This document shows, in pieces, positions 12,458 through 24,971 of a stretch of DNA of 64,000 nucleotides (position 1 is its first letter; every line of letters begins with the position of its first letter). Where the stretch lies: assembly GCF_019578655.1 (NCBI RefSeq), contig NC_063257.1:4960001-5024000 (forward strand), written 5' to 3'. This DNA comes from Ricinus communis (Eukaryota > Streptophyta > Magnoliopsida > Malpighiales > Euphorbiaceae). The notes under the pieces were generated by a model. It saw nothing but the letters and a program-made list of their open reading frames with translations, was not told the DNA's origin and made no database searches. The translations under genes were made by a program, and so were the position numbers.

Positions 12458-13619
12458 AGTATAGCAATACACGCTAATCCACTAAAATACAATGCCACCG
12501 AGGATAGAAAGACCAGTTTAGATTTTGATTTTGGTGATTGAAGAGACATAAAGACACCGTTCCGCAGCCACGATGACACAAATCAATGTTAAAGGACGCT
12601 TGCCAATACCACCGTGATGGCGGCACAGACACCACCAGCTACAGGCAAAAAGTAACGGAAATTTAATGCTTAAAAAATTGCTTCTTTTTCTTTTCAACTG
12701 TGTATCATTCAATATATTAGTAACAGTTTCAATACTCGATTTAACCTAGAAATGAGCTCAAATTTGAGTTTGAGTTTAGTATAGCTGTTCAAAAATGTTT
12801 AGGATTTGAGAGGAGATAAAAAAAAAAGTTTCATATGCAGCATCTATATACCTCTTGAACTATTCGCAGAATGACGATGCTCCTGAAGTTTTGTCACTGG
12901 CAAATAGTTTTGGTTTCGGCTTATTCTTTTTCCAACAATTAGATCCTCAAATGTTTTGTTGTATTGATAGCCAAATATTTTTTGTTAGTTTGATGTAATT
13001 AAGAGATGAGAAGTGTGAATTTTGTTAGGTAATGATAAGCAAGAGATGGATATAAAGAAAAATTATAAAAGTAACTCTTAAAATAACAATAATCACACAT
13101 CACTAAACTGTGTTCCATACCTTCACTAATATTTTTACATAATTACAATGTGCCTCAGACATTGTTGTTAAATCAAAGGCTTGAATTAGATATCAGAATA
13201 TCGGAAGCTCAATTATTTCAGTCATGCCGTGTTAATATGACGGCATCAGAGCAAATTGCAATCATGCAACAGCCTAACAAATTAAATCATATATAGACAG
13301 GTCAAAATCACTCGGGCACATCTTCTACCAAATCATACACGTACAAGATCCAACCTAATATCAACAACGAGTATCGCCTGATATTTTGGTGCTAGCTGGA
13401 AGCAGCATCACATCATCTCCCAACATGAGGTAATTTGTCCTTGGGGATCCAACGTCATGCCTGTATCTGGTTACAATTCAATTTGCTAATTGCCCCTCCG
13501 TATGAGGTATCAGTAACATCCACCTTCGTGCTGCATGAAGACAAGATGCAGCAAAATGATACTGCCCCACTACAATCCACCTCTCCCGATATTAATGGAG
13601 AGAAGCAGCTTACGATTTT
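12458..13619. other. Spacer between MULE and GATA gene
   Basis: No credible gene. The right part, next to 13619, probably includes the 3' untranslated region of the minus-strand GATA gene. Confidence 0.5.
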
Positions 13620-16600
13620 CTAATCAAAATTAGAGGGAATGTCCAGGTCTGCATCTGAAGGATTAGCAAGCTCAACCAGCGGTTCCTGTAAATCCGAGCA
13701 AGTTTTGTGTTAGACATTGCAGGTTACCCTGGAAACTGCCATTTTCCAAGATGTCACCAAAAGTCATCAGTTTGATTAAAGTTACCAAAAAAAAGATGTA
13801 AGACGATGCTTATTGACAATTGCAAATGCTCTGGGATGATAACATTCATAGTTAACACCAGGAATTAGAACTGACCAGTGGAAAAAAGAAAGTTCTCCAA
13901 TTAGGAAGTCCATGGTCATACCTTTTCACTAACACCGCCGATACGATTATAAAGCTCTCTTACCTTGAGAGTTGACTAATGAAAGCTAATAATGGAAAAT
14001 AGGTTTTTTACGACCTCAACAATATTCAGGAATGATGACAACCATGGAATGAAGGGACGTACCTGGTCATCATCATCTGCTGAAGAGTGGACAACTCTCA
14101 TAGGCAAAGTGCTTGTAAGATCTTCACTTGCTTCTTGCAAAACCTGTATCACATGAAAAGGCTAGCTGCTAAAAGGATAGACCAAATATATGAAGGTTGG
14201 GAAAATAAATTAGTGCATATGAACCAAGTACTTCAATAAGGGGTTTTAAATTCCTAGGTGTACAAAAAGAAATTAAACATAAATTTATCTATACATTAGC
14301 ACATCAGGACAAGAAGCTTTGCGGCAAGTAAATCAACACCTCAGTCTGCAGTACTTGCAGAATCAAACGCCCCATAAGACATATAAAACAATCTATTTCT
14401 ATGATTATTAGAGCCCAAAAAGCCAAGGAATCATGCAACATATCAATCCAGAACAGGGTTCTTAAGCTTAGAAAACAAGCTTGAAAACACAACTCCTTAT
14501 GTTGAGGCTGGATTGAAGTCATACTTCTGGATCGACAGACAGAATTGTTGGATCCTACAATTACAGAATAAAAAGGATCTTCTGTGGTTCCCTACGTGTC
14601 CCGCAGATCGACTTAGAAGGATAATAAATACTTGTCCAGTTTAGCACACAAGTTAACTGCAACAGCTAAGAAGAAACTTGCAACTGGTAAGAAGAAATAG
14701 TACATGCTCATCCTGATTCCCTGAGAATTCTCCTTCCATAATAGATGGCTTGACATCAATTGGTGTTTCCTGCAGATCCCATTATCAGGTTATACCACTT
14801 GTATAAACAAAGGCAGTGATGTCAACAACACTCTCACTACATATATCCAGCTGGACAAAACTAAAGCAGAAAGTTTCATGGCCCGCATGTGATTCAGCAA
14901 TCAAAAGACAGCCATAAAGAATGGAAAATTGGCAAGGAATAAATCTAGAGTAACTAAACTATTGGATGAATCAAAATAAAAAGAGCTTACAGGGTTAATT
15001 AAAACTTATGAAAATCAGTCAAAACTAAATTCAGCTTTGCCTAAAAGAAATCAAACTTGCAACGCATATTGATAATTTAAAGATATTGGGTCTTTATCAG
15101 CTATTAAACTTGCTCCAAAAATTGCAGAAAACAGCTCACAAGAAGTTGTATTTCTTTCTCAAGTACATACAGGCTCAATTTGGTCTGTAGAGGCATTCCT
15201 TCCGCCTTTACTGAGATCCCTTAATGTTCCCTGAACAAGGAAAAGGCAAATCACTACAGATAGAGAGCCACAAGAATAGCAATACTAGAAGCCAGAAATA
15301 ATTCACACGTTCCACAACACAAATTGTAATGACAAGAAGTTAACAACAAAGTCTCATAGAACATTATTGGCAAAGCCTATTTAGTTATTATCATGGATCA
15401 GTATAAACTGTTACTGGAAGCACCTTCCCCTAGGAGGACCATTTAAAACACCTACAAAAATATAAAGCCATATCCATTAGTTCTAGAATTATATTTTACA
15501 GCCAGCAAAACAACCTTATTTGCCCACATCAGACCACATGCATTACATAAAGTCCTTGGTCCAGCTGGCCCTCTACGCATTGCAGGAGTATTATTTTCAC
15601 TAACACCACAATGTTGGCATCTTCGGACACTGAAAACATTTCAGAAACAGGTGGTGGAGGGGTGGAATTAAGAACTTGCACAATAAGTAAAACTTCAATG
15701 ATAAAAGCCGCAAAGAAAAAAGACACATTTGCTAAATGCAGAAAATAGTAAAGCCAGATTGAACATGCAACTCACACAGTTTCAGGACGAGGAGTACCAT
15801 CTTGTAGGCAACTCTGTGCAGAATCCCAACTTGAACCGCCTGAGCTTTCTTTTAAGGATGCAAACTGCCCATTCTTGCGGTGCATCCTATCAAGATAATA
15901 GAAAATAAAATAAATAATAATACTTTAAAACCACAGTTCTGAAAAAAAGTTCACTTTAATGGAACTTTGCCCTCTTCTTCATTGGAGACTACTGAACACT
16001 CCCCACATGCCTCATCATACAATAAAAACCTTGAGTGAATTATGATTTTTCATTTCCTTTATGCTTTTCTGAAATGAATGATACTACACATATAAGTATG
16101 AAAAATTATGGAGAAAAGAAGAGGAATCATCCACACATGCTCAACACCAGCTAGCGCTATTATAACAGTATTTATACAATAAATATCTAAATGTCCATTC
16201 ATCAAGCCGTTATAAGTTTTTTGCTCATGCTCTTATTTTCCACAGAAAGGCCAAGGTTTGGACAGATTGAATAACAAATTAAATTCCATATTTCCATATC
16301 TAGCAAGATACATACTGTGAGAGATTAATAGCAAAAAGATTCTGTGAATATCTGAAGGGAAATTCCTGAAAATACTTGCATTGCCCTTGTCCAACAAAAG
16401 TGAACTGCTATTAATTAGATAAAATGCTCCAAGCATAACAATAAATAGGAACAAAAATAAAAAGAAAAAGACTCCCTAATGCTAACCTTTAAAGGCACAA
16501 TAAATCATCTTCTCAACGTCTGCATTTAACATAGTCAGACAAAGGGGAAAAGATCCATTATGGTTTATTTGCACCATACCTTTGTGCAACCTCTTTTCGC

Positions 16601-17874
16601 ACAGTGTATCTTATTTTCTTGTCAAAACATCTCTCCTTACGTTTCTCACGGAACCTAACAAGGGATGCTATTCTTCGTGAAAGATTTGAGCGCTTTGGGG
16701 TATCATCTACGCCCTAGAGAATATGGCAGATAAGGCATGAACACATGCAGAGAAGAACCAATTAAATGTGCTCGATAATTAAAATTCTGCATTACCCTGT
16801 TATTTTGAACACAAGGAACTTCAATAGTCGGTACAGCAGTGGGTATGTCCCGTCCTCCCAGAAGCAAGAGCACTGCTTGCACCTGTTTTTCCCAGTCAAA
16901 ACCAACATGTTTACTCTCTTAAATAAACATGCTTTAGACTACCAAGCTAAAGAGAAATTATGAAAAACTTGCAGAAAACTTATGGGATCAAGTCCTAATA
17001 ATTGCATATAAGCATATAACTAATCTGCAATAAATTGAACAAGTTCAAGGAGTGGAATCAAGCTTGCTTCGACAGTTTTGCAATCAAGTGCCAAACAAAG
17101 CTCTTAATATCCATAGGAGCTACTATATATGTCACTCACACTACCCATAGTCTCCCAAAAGTCCAGTTCAGTGCATTTATGTCATAAACCAGATTTTAGC
17201 TCATCAGAAAGAGAACACAGTTCATCATGCAGGCGCGTGTAAAGTAGTAGCTGACACAAATTTACTGAAAGTAGAAAATAGAAATGAAACATACCAAAAG
17301 TACGAACTGCTCACAAATTAGAAAGGACAAATCATTTTTAAGAAAAAAAAAAAAAAAAAGAGCAAGCCAGTTAATCAATTCTTCACATTTCCAAATCAGT
17401 TAATAAAACCCCTCAAACAGGATCAACTTCAGGATATTAACAGCAGCAAATAATTTCATAAGCTGCAAGAATCCAATTAAAAAATAATAACTAAACATAA
17501 ATGCAATATAAATAATTAAACGTACATACACGTGTATATAGTAAACAAAAGAAGCAGCTATCGAATAACTAATTTCCTTTTCCTAAAACAGAAAAAAAGA
17601 AGAAAGGAACCTTCTCAGGGGTAACAGCAGGGAAAACAAAAACTTCTCCTTCAAAAGAAAGAGTAAGTTCACTAGTTCTCGACGCCACAATCACACCACC
17701 TCCACCGTGCTCGGCGACGTTGACACCGGAATTCATGGGAGTATTATCTTCGACGTCATCCATAGCATCACCGTCCTCGTACTCACGGACATCATCATCG
17801 TCGATCTGTATAGGAGCTTGCACGTGGTCCTCATACGGACGCGCTTGCAGTGGCAGTGGATTGGCAGCCGCCAT
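13620..17874 (-). CDS. TIFY-CCT-GATA transcription factor (ZML type)
   Basis: Nuclear transcription factor of the plant ZIM/ZML class, 327 residues, expected to bind GATA elements. Exons in coding order: 17611-17874, 16796-16882, 16580-16713, 15776-15886, 15515-15629, 15171-15230, 14704-14769, 14063-14143, 13620-13685; all phases agree. The Asp/Glu-rich N terminus is followed by a TIFY domain ([12 protein letters not shown], residues about 70-105), a CCT domain ([20 protein letters not shown], about 131-172) and one GATA finger of the CX2CX20CX2C type with Cys at 203, 206, 227 and 230, then a [11 protein letters not shown] tail. The last three exons encode an acidic C terminus that the neighbouring paralogue lacks. 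The ATG at 17874 is the first in frame before the conserved region. It lies head-to-tail with a second gene of the same class (19676-23871). Confidence 0.95.
17340..17359. repeat. Poly-A run in intron 1 of the GATA gene
   Basis: Homopolymeric A tract (18 or 19 A) on the plus strand, that is poly-T in the sense of the gene. Simple repeat. Confidence 0.9.
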
Positions 17875-19675
17875 AAAAGTAAATAAAGCCTAAAGCTCAC
17901 CTCGACCCTCACCGTCTGTCCGTCGCAGAGAAGCGAAACCCTAAGCATAAAAGCCTGCTGCAGCTACCTGTTCCATTGAGCATAGAATATTGTTTTGAAA
18001 CTAAAAGATAGTAATTAAAATTTGAAATTAAATGATAAGAGGAGTCGAGAAGCTTCGAAAACGGAAGAAGAAAATTGGGAGAGAGGAAGAGACAGAGAGA
18101 CAAAGAACGTGAAATAGCTAAGGATCGTGTTTCTTTGATGACTCTCTGCTAAATTTGGAAAATTATTATTATTATTATTATCACGTTTTTTTTTTTAATT
18201 AATAAGATAAAAAGTTTTTATTTTTCCGATTCATTAGGGAGTGTGTCGTACTATCGCATATACTAATAATAATAATGTATTTGCAGATAATTTCTATTTA
18301 TTTACTGTACATACTTTTTAGAAAAAAGAAAAAAGAAAGGAAATGATAAGGGGCGTCGCAGGAATATGGTAATAAGCGATGAAGGTGTGTTGTCCACTGT
18401 ATAGCCGTCGTGTGCGACGGGGGAGTGGGGTCCATGCGGGTGGTGGATCACATGGAGTGCGTGTTGATTGTGGAGTATGGGTGGGATTTCATTATTTTCT
18501 CTTTTTAATTAATGATGGATGATGATGGTGAGCGGAGCCCACAGGATAGTGAGGTTTTGGATGATGATCCAACGGCTAGTGCTAAATGAGGGGAGGAGTG
18601 CGGTTGTGATTATTATCATTTGTGTTATAAAAGTGTTTGGACATTCAGTGTCCATGGTTGGAATTTACGGACTTTGGACAGAAATTTTGTCATCACCTCT
18701 TTTATTTTATTTTTTATCAATGGCCAAAAGGAGAAAGGGAAGAAAGAAGATAATAGTAAGTACAAATGGATAAGGTCTTGTTATAGTCATTAAGTATTAA
18801 TGGATAATATAAATCAAACCAAGAAAAATTAAGTTGGAAGGGTAAAATAGAGCAAATAATTGATAGATAAAATGGACGTACTCTTTTTAAGTGATGGATG
18901 GAAAAGCTCATTACTCTATCAATGGCCGGTTAGATGAGCACTTTCTGCATCCCAGCATGTAATTGAGAGCTATAAAGTAGGAAAGAAATACTTATTATTG
19001 TTATGTTAGTGGAATGGGACATTGCCTGACCCAAGTGACCAATTAGTGAAAAGAGAGATACTTTTTAAGTATATAGAAAAGCAACACTTTGTCTAAGCGT
19101 GCAGTGCAGCTGCAAAAAATAATAATAATAAAGTAACACCCGCACCTAAAGCTACCACCTAAGAGTTTCAGCAAACCAATCACCACAGTTTGAAATATAA
19201 ACCCACACCGCAGACTACCATAAGATGACATTCTCATCGAACAGTAACCCAACAAGCCTCTGCATATTGCAGGCACCGATCCACCAAAACTCCCTCCCCA
19301 TTTCCTCTCCTCTTAGCCCTTTTATATTTTAGTGAATGCAATGTGATTCTGGGTGGGATATTTTTGCACATTAAAGCAGGCAGCATCATCTGGCATATCA
19401 AATTACCAATGACAAAGGAGTGAAGCTTTATCCGATACATCCGGGCATAAAACCCTCAACGGGTGATCTCATGTAAAAGTACCAAAGAAAGTAAGAGATA
19501 ACCTCATGTATTGATGATGACACTATAGTATCTGTACATTACAGAGAACAAGCTGCAAGAAATTTACTAGAATATCTTCAACTTGAATTTGCGCCTACTG
19601 CTGGTCTGGCTGTTGTTGTGAGACAACTTGGAACTTTAGTCTCTGGTTTGAAGCTGAATCATCACCACTTTTAAT
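17875..19675. other. Leader and promoter region of the ZML gene, 3' side of the next GATA gene
   Basis: The part up to about 18120 is likely the 5' leader of the minus-strand gene ending at 17874; it may hold a leader intron (an AG|GT-like site lies near 17970 on the minus strand). Beyond that the sequence is AT-rich with short TTA/ATT repeats near 18165 and no gene that I can support. The right end must include the 3' untranslated region of the second GATA gene. Confidence 0.45.
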
Positions 19676-22600
19676 TCAATAAGTAACAAGATTGTTATGA
19701 GTATGGATGGCATTGCCGGAATCCGAGTCATTTGCTTCAGCTTCACCCTAATCCAGACGCAGCACAGCTTTTATAGTGAATAATAAACACTGCAGAACAA
19801 AGCAGACCCAAGAAAAACATATTATATGAGAATATACCTGCTCCATTGGATTCAGAGAATGATCCTGGGTTTTCTTGGACAGATCTCTCAAAGTTCCCTG
19901 CAGAGTTTTATTTGTCATCATGGAATGCAATGTCGATTTATAAGCAATAAATAGTTAAATCCCAGCAGTAATAACTTAATTAAAGGCAAATAAGTCAGGC
20001 ATCTAGTATGGATGCACTGATCACACTGAATCTCAAAATATTATGTATCTAAAACTATTTCTATAAACCTTCCCCAAAATCGAGAAAACCTTTTTCTGCA
20101 AACATCATGCTCAAACCCCTGTCTCTCTTTAAATGCGTATACAACCTAGTGGTCGCATCTCTCCATCTTGCAGATTTCAAATTCTTTCCTCAGCACCTAC
20201 AAAAGAAAGAAAAGGAAAATGGAGAGCTCTTGACCATTCAGGATAGGTCATCAAAATTTTATCTGGACTCCAGCATGGCATGTCTCCACCCTAGACAACT
20301 CAACTCAAGCCGCTATATGAATCCCAAAATATTCTATACTAAAAGAAATTTTCAAAAAAGATGCAGAAACACTAAATCCATTTTTAAAGCAACCGATGTC
20401 GATGACTTACCTCTCACATTATTCATTTCCATAACTTGCCTATGCACATTCTTCCACACCAGTGCATTTGCCAAAGCATGAAAATGAACGCCACTTCCAC
20501 CAACAAATATGTTCAATCTTTGCATGGCACTTCCCTACATTTCCACACATCTCTCTTAGCATCCTCATCTCAGTGTCTCTTACTCTCTTCACTGTCCAAA
20601 ATCCACTACCAGAGCATAGCTGGCTAAGTAGTAATTCATAGATCAATTTATTTGAGACATCCTTCCCACTTACTGATCCTTTTTTATAACAGAACCTACG
20701 TAATGAGAATGATGCTTCAAGGCACCTCCACTCCATCTAGTTCAAATGACTATGCTCATGTCATTTCTTTTTCACCTTGACACATTAAAATTCATGCATT
20801 CCCTTTTACAACAAACAGTTATTGAATGTAATTCAATTCTCCATTTACTAAGCTTCATAGCAATAGGTAAATCAGTAGTGATGGAACAAGAAACCGATTA
20901 ACATATCTCCTTCAAACAAGTTTCACATAAAGAACTAGCACATCTTCAATAAAGAAAAAGAAATAAATATCAGCAATTCCTAAAACATCAACCAAAATCC
21001 CCAAATTTCGACAATGTTAAGGTTACAAAAATAAGCTATGCAACTTTTATGAGTCATGCATCCACCATAACAGTAAGGTTATTAAAAATGTTTAACCTGC
21101 AGTTTAGAGAGTTAAGCAGTCCAACTAATAATGATGAAGAGGACCTGGCTGGCTGACTGACTGACAAGCATGTAGCTTATAGCGCTTCGATATAAGCACA
21201 GGTTGAAATCCCATTAGCAACAAGAATGTTGGAATTCTGAGTTTGACGTCAGTTCGTAAGCTTGCTAAATTACCACCAAGCTTATCTCAAGTTAGCATTT
21301 GGAACTAGGAAGCCCATCATTTGTCTAACTACTACTTTGAGGAACAATAATCCCTCTTCACTAAGTACAAGATGGAGAGCTAAACATATTTCTGAGGACC
21401 CACTGAGTGAAAAAGAGAAGAGGATATCCATATCATCAATCCTTCACCAAGTTTGTTCCAATGATGAGCACATTATGACTTTTATAAGCATCAATACCCG
21501 TACTTTTGCATTTAATATTACCTTAGCTCAATTCTCCAGTTACTGAATCCAGTTTTTTAACTTTCAAATTTCTTTCCACTTTGTTATTCTAGTAGCATAT
21601 CTAGAATTGCTTGGGTTTTTCATTTCTTTTGGGGCCCATTTCATGTTTCAAACAATTCACTCCTCACTTGACAAGCATAACAGTATTGATGACAAAATAT
21701 AACACTCAAAGAGTATATGCATGACATAGTTTGATACTATACATCAATGACAGTGCAGAACTACATATCTCTAGTTTCAATCGTGATCAATGATAGTGGC
21801 AATATTGATAAGGCAGAAAAACATCCATTCAGAATCAAATGCATCAGCAACAAATCCATAAATGAGGAAATCATGTAGATACTTATGGGGCATAAATACC
21901 AACCCTTTACCAGATAAACAACTTTTATTCTCAAACAATAAATGAGAATATAAGCATATGCCAATCCAACTTAGAAACATTAAAAAAAAATAAAAAAATA
22001 AAAAAATAAAAAAAAATTAAACATATAAGAAGAGAAACAAAATGAAATAAAAACATGAGATCCGTGAATTAAGAAGTATTAATAATACTAACCCTGTTTG
22101 CCCAAAATAGCCCACAAGCATTGCAAAGTGATCTAGGACCAGATGGACCACGCCGCATCATTGGAGTTGATTTTGAACTAGTGCCACAATGTGTACACCT
22201 AGAGGATGAAATCACAAGGGCTACATTTAATCTTATTATAATCTTCTATTGAAACAAAATTGTATCACTTGTAGCAAGATATAAACAGCAAGGGGAAAAA
22301 AGTTACAAACGTTTATGGTGACTGAACACGATATCACCCCCAAGTGGAGAAGAAAAATTAGCTCTTCAGCTCTTAAAACAATACGACATGAAAGAAATTC
22401 ATAACCACTAGATTTTTATTCCTTTCTTTTCCTCTCTTCCCTCTCTTGTTTTCACAATCCACTAGAGTTTCAGATAAGATGTAGCCTTTCTGGATAATAA
22501 GAATTCAAATGATTATGCACAACTTACGAGGTTTCCTGCTGGCTATCATCTTGACCTGAGTCCTGACCGCCACCCCATCCGTATGTTCCATCTGACTTCT

Positions 22601-23871
22601 TGGAAGAAGTAAACTGACCCTTATTACGCTGCATCCTGGTGTAATAAAACAGAAGAAGGTAATAAAAGATTAATTATCAATTCAAATTCAACAACACCGC
22701 ATGCACTCTACAATATCATGTGTTCTAGCTCAATGATTAAAATTATGGTTCCCATTATAGTATGCGGCTCTATGAGTTTTTTAAAAACACTGTACAAAGT
22801 ACCAATCGTATCTTCGTCATTTGGGCAAGGTCAGACACAATAACAAATTAGTCGCCATAAAGTTTAGTGCTTCTGTCTGAGCTTCTAAATCATAAGCAAT
22901 ACTAAATCTCAGGCAAGTCTTAATGGATTACTTCAATTTCTCTATCAAAATTTTGCAAAATCAACAAGCAACTAAAGTAGCAATTTAACTAGTTGAAAAA
23001 TAAAAATTACAACCATACCTAAGAGCAACCTCTTGGCGAACACTATATCTAACTTTCTTATCAAAATTCCGTTCTTTCCTCTTTTGTCGAAATCTATTTA
23101 ATGAAGCGGCTCTCTGAGGTTGAGTACAACGTCCTGGATAGTCTACCACCGCACTCTAAAGAGAATAAAACTGACATATATATAAGGGATAACAAGAAGT
23201 GCAAAACTTCCAATACAGAGCCTAGCAATAAGAAAGATACCCTTTGATTTTGAGAGGCAACTTCTAGACCATGTGGACCAGAAGTTAGTTCGCATCCTCC
23301 CAATAGTAATAACACTGCTTGAACCTATAACCAAAATATAACTTAATGGTCAAAAAGACAAACTGCACAAAGACCAAACTTAAATTCAAAGATACAAACA
23401 GCATGAATTTTCATTTTAGCCGTTGAGAATAATCAAAAAATAAGCAAAGAAATGAAATTAAAGTCAATTGTTGCTGTTTCCATTTAAAAATGAAAGCTAT
23501 AATGGCACGTTTGAGCACAGTATTTAGCAATTTCTCTTTTCTAAAAACCTAAATGAATGCACTTTTTAAAGTACCTTATCTGGAGTGACAGCATCAAAAA
23601 CATAAACTTGACCTCGAAACGTCAATGTAAGTTGACTTGAAACATCGTTGCCCTGAATAGCAAGCTCGGAGCCAGCGGCACTAGTAGGAACATAAACGGA
23701 GTCATGTGAAACATCATCTTCTAGTACCACGCCAGTAGCATTACCGTCCTCGTAACGTATATGGTGATGGTCAATGGAGTCCGCAGCAACACCGTCTTCG
23801 TCATCCCCGGTGGGTCCCGTAGGAGTATGGATCTGGTGGTGAACATTCATAGACTGTGAATGACTGTACAT
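19676..23871 (-). CDS. TIFY-CCT-GATA transcription factor (ZIM/GATA25 type)
   Basis: Second nuclear factor of the ZIM/ZML class, 287 residues. Exons in coding order: 23575-23871, 23241-23324, 23019-23155, 22528-22635, 22093-22198, 19838-19897, 19676-19747; phases agree to TGA at 19676-19678. TIFY domain [19 protein letters not shown] from residue 81, CCT domain [20 protein letters not shown] at about 148-190, GATA finger CX2CX20CX2C with Cys at 210, 213, 234 and 237, followed by [19 protein letters not shown]. The FWANRG version and the sequence after the finger recall Arabidopsis ZIM (GATA25) rather than ZML1/ZML2. Intron 5 is long (19898-22092) and carries a LINE remnant. It shares intron positions with the neighbour at 13620-17874 through exon 6, so the two arose from one ancestral gene. 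The upstream region is shared with the divergent UGT gene. Confidence 0.95.
20497..20616 (-). mobile_element. Degraded LINE reverse-transcriptase fragment
   Basis: The minus strand encodes [20 protein letters not shown] followed by a KIEHI block. This resembles the C-terminal part of plant non-LTR reverse transcriptases, which carry an AVK...AEMRMLRWMCG...NEHI pattern. Neighbouring pieces fall in other frames, so only a broken remnant survives, inside intron 5 of the GATA gene. Confidence 0.55.
21981..22018. repeat. A-rich simple repeat (TA6-9)n
   Basis: Short runs of A separated by single T over about 38 bases, in intron 5 of the GATA gene. It could be the poly-A tail scar of a retroposed element, but no body is recognisable next to it. 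Confidence 0.8.
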
Positions 23872-24971
23872 TGGGGAATCGGATATGTAATGAAAGGATT
23901 TTGAAGCATTACAGAGAGGAGAAGTGATGAAAATTTGAGAAATTTTACAAAAACCCTAACCCTAGTAATTATTGAGTTAAAAAACGAGAGGGAAATAATG
24001 AGGGAGTGAAGTTTGTAAAAATAGAAACCAAAAGAAAGAAAAATAGAAAAAGAAAGAAGAGATGTTTGTGATGTGCTTTGTGTGTGAGAGACTGTGAGGT
24101 GCCGTACAATTGGCGTGTTTTCTTGTGTGTACTGTTGAAACTCGTTCGTGTGTTGAGGTGCGCACGTGCCATGTGATGGATTGGGCTGCTAAAGGCCTCA
24201 GGATCAGGATTCTATGGTATTGGACCGTGCGACCGTCTGCAATAATTTTCCAAAAGCCCTTCAATTCTGGTCAACGGGTTACTATTTAGTGTGTAATTAA
24301 AATTATTATCTTTTAAAAATAATATTATTTTCTGAGAATTTTGTAATAATTGATAGAATAACAAGTTATATATTAAATCAATAAATAAAATCGATTTTAA
24401 AAAAATGATGGAAAAACATTTTCCATTCCATTTGTAATAACTAATGTTCCTGAATTTTTTTTATTTATATGGTGTATAACTAGTAAACAGAATAATATAG
24501 TATTTTATTAAATAATTTTTTATTTTGTAATTGTGACAAATAATTTAAAATATTTAACGAAATATGCACCAATACGTTTTCAGAGGTTGAAAGAAAGTTA
24601 AAGTTTCTTGGGGATCCTTTCAGTTGCCATCTATCAGTAAATGGCTGTATGATGATAAATATATGCTTGGAAACAAATGAAGCGGACAAGAATTTGTTTA
24701 ATTTTATTTTTTTTGGCTTGCTTATCATCCACTCAAATTTTGTTTTTATTTGATTATTTCAGAATCTAACTAGGTTTTATTTGTCTTTTATTTTGTTATT
24801 TAAAACGATAATGTATTTCAATTTTCATCTTCATTATTCCAACATCATGGTCGTCTAATCCTGCCAAAATTTGGAGCTTGCGCAGCCCATAATAATATTA
24901 GCAGGAAACCCCAGTAACTAAAGCCTCTTTTCCACAAGAGGAAAGCAGTATTTTTGACCTTTTGAGTTGCC
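23872..24971. promoter_or_regulatory. Divergent upstream region of the GATA25-type and UGT genes
   Basis: A 1.1 kb region between two gene starts facing apart. The left 300 bases probably include the leader of the minus-strand GATA gene. The middle (24280-24850) is very AT-rich. No specific promoter element can be called with certainty. Confidence 0.45.
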
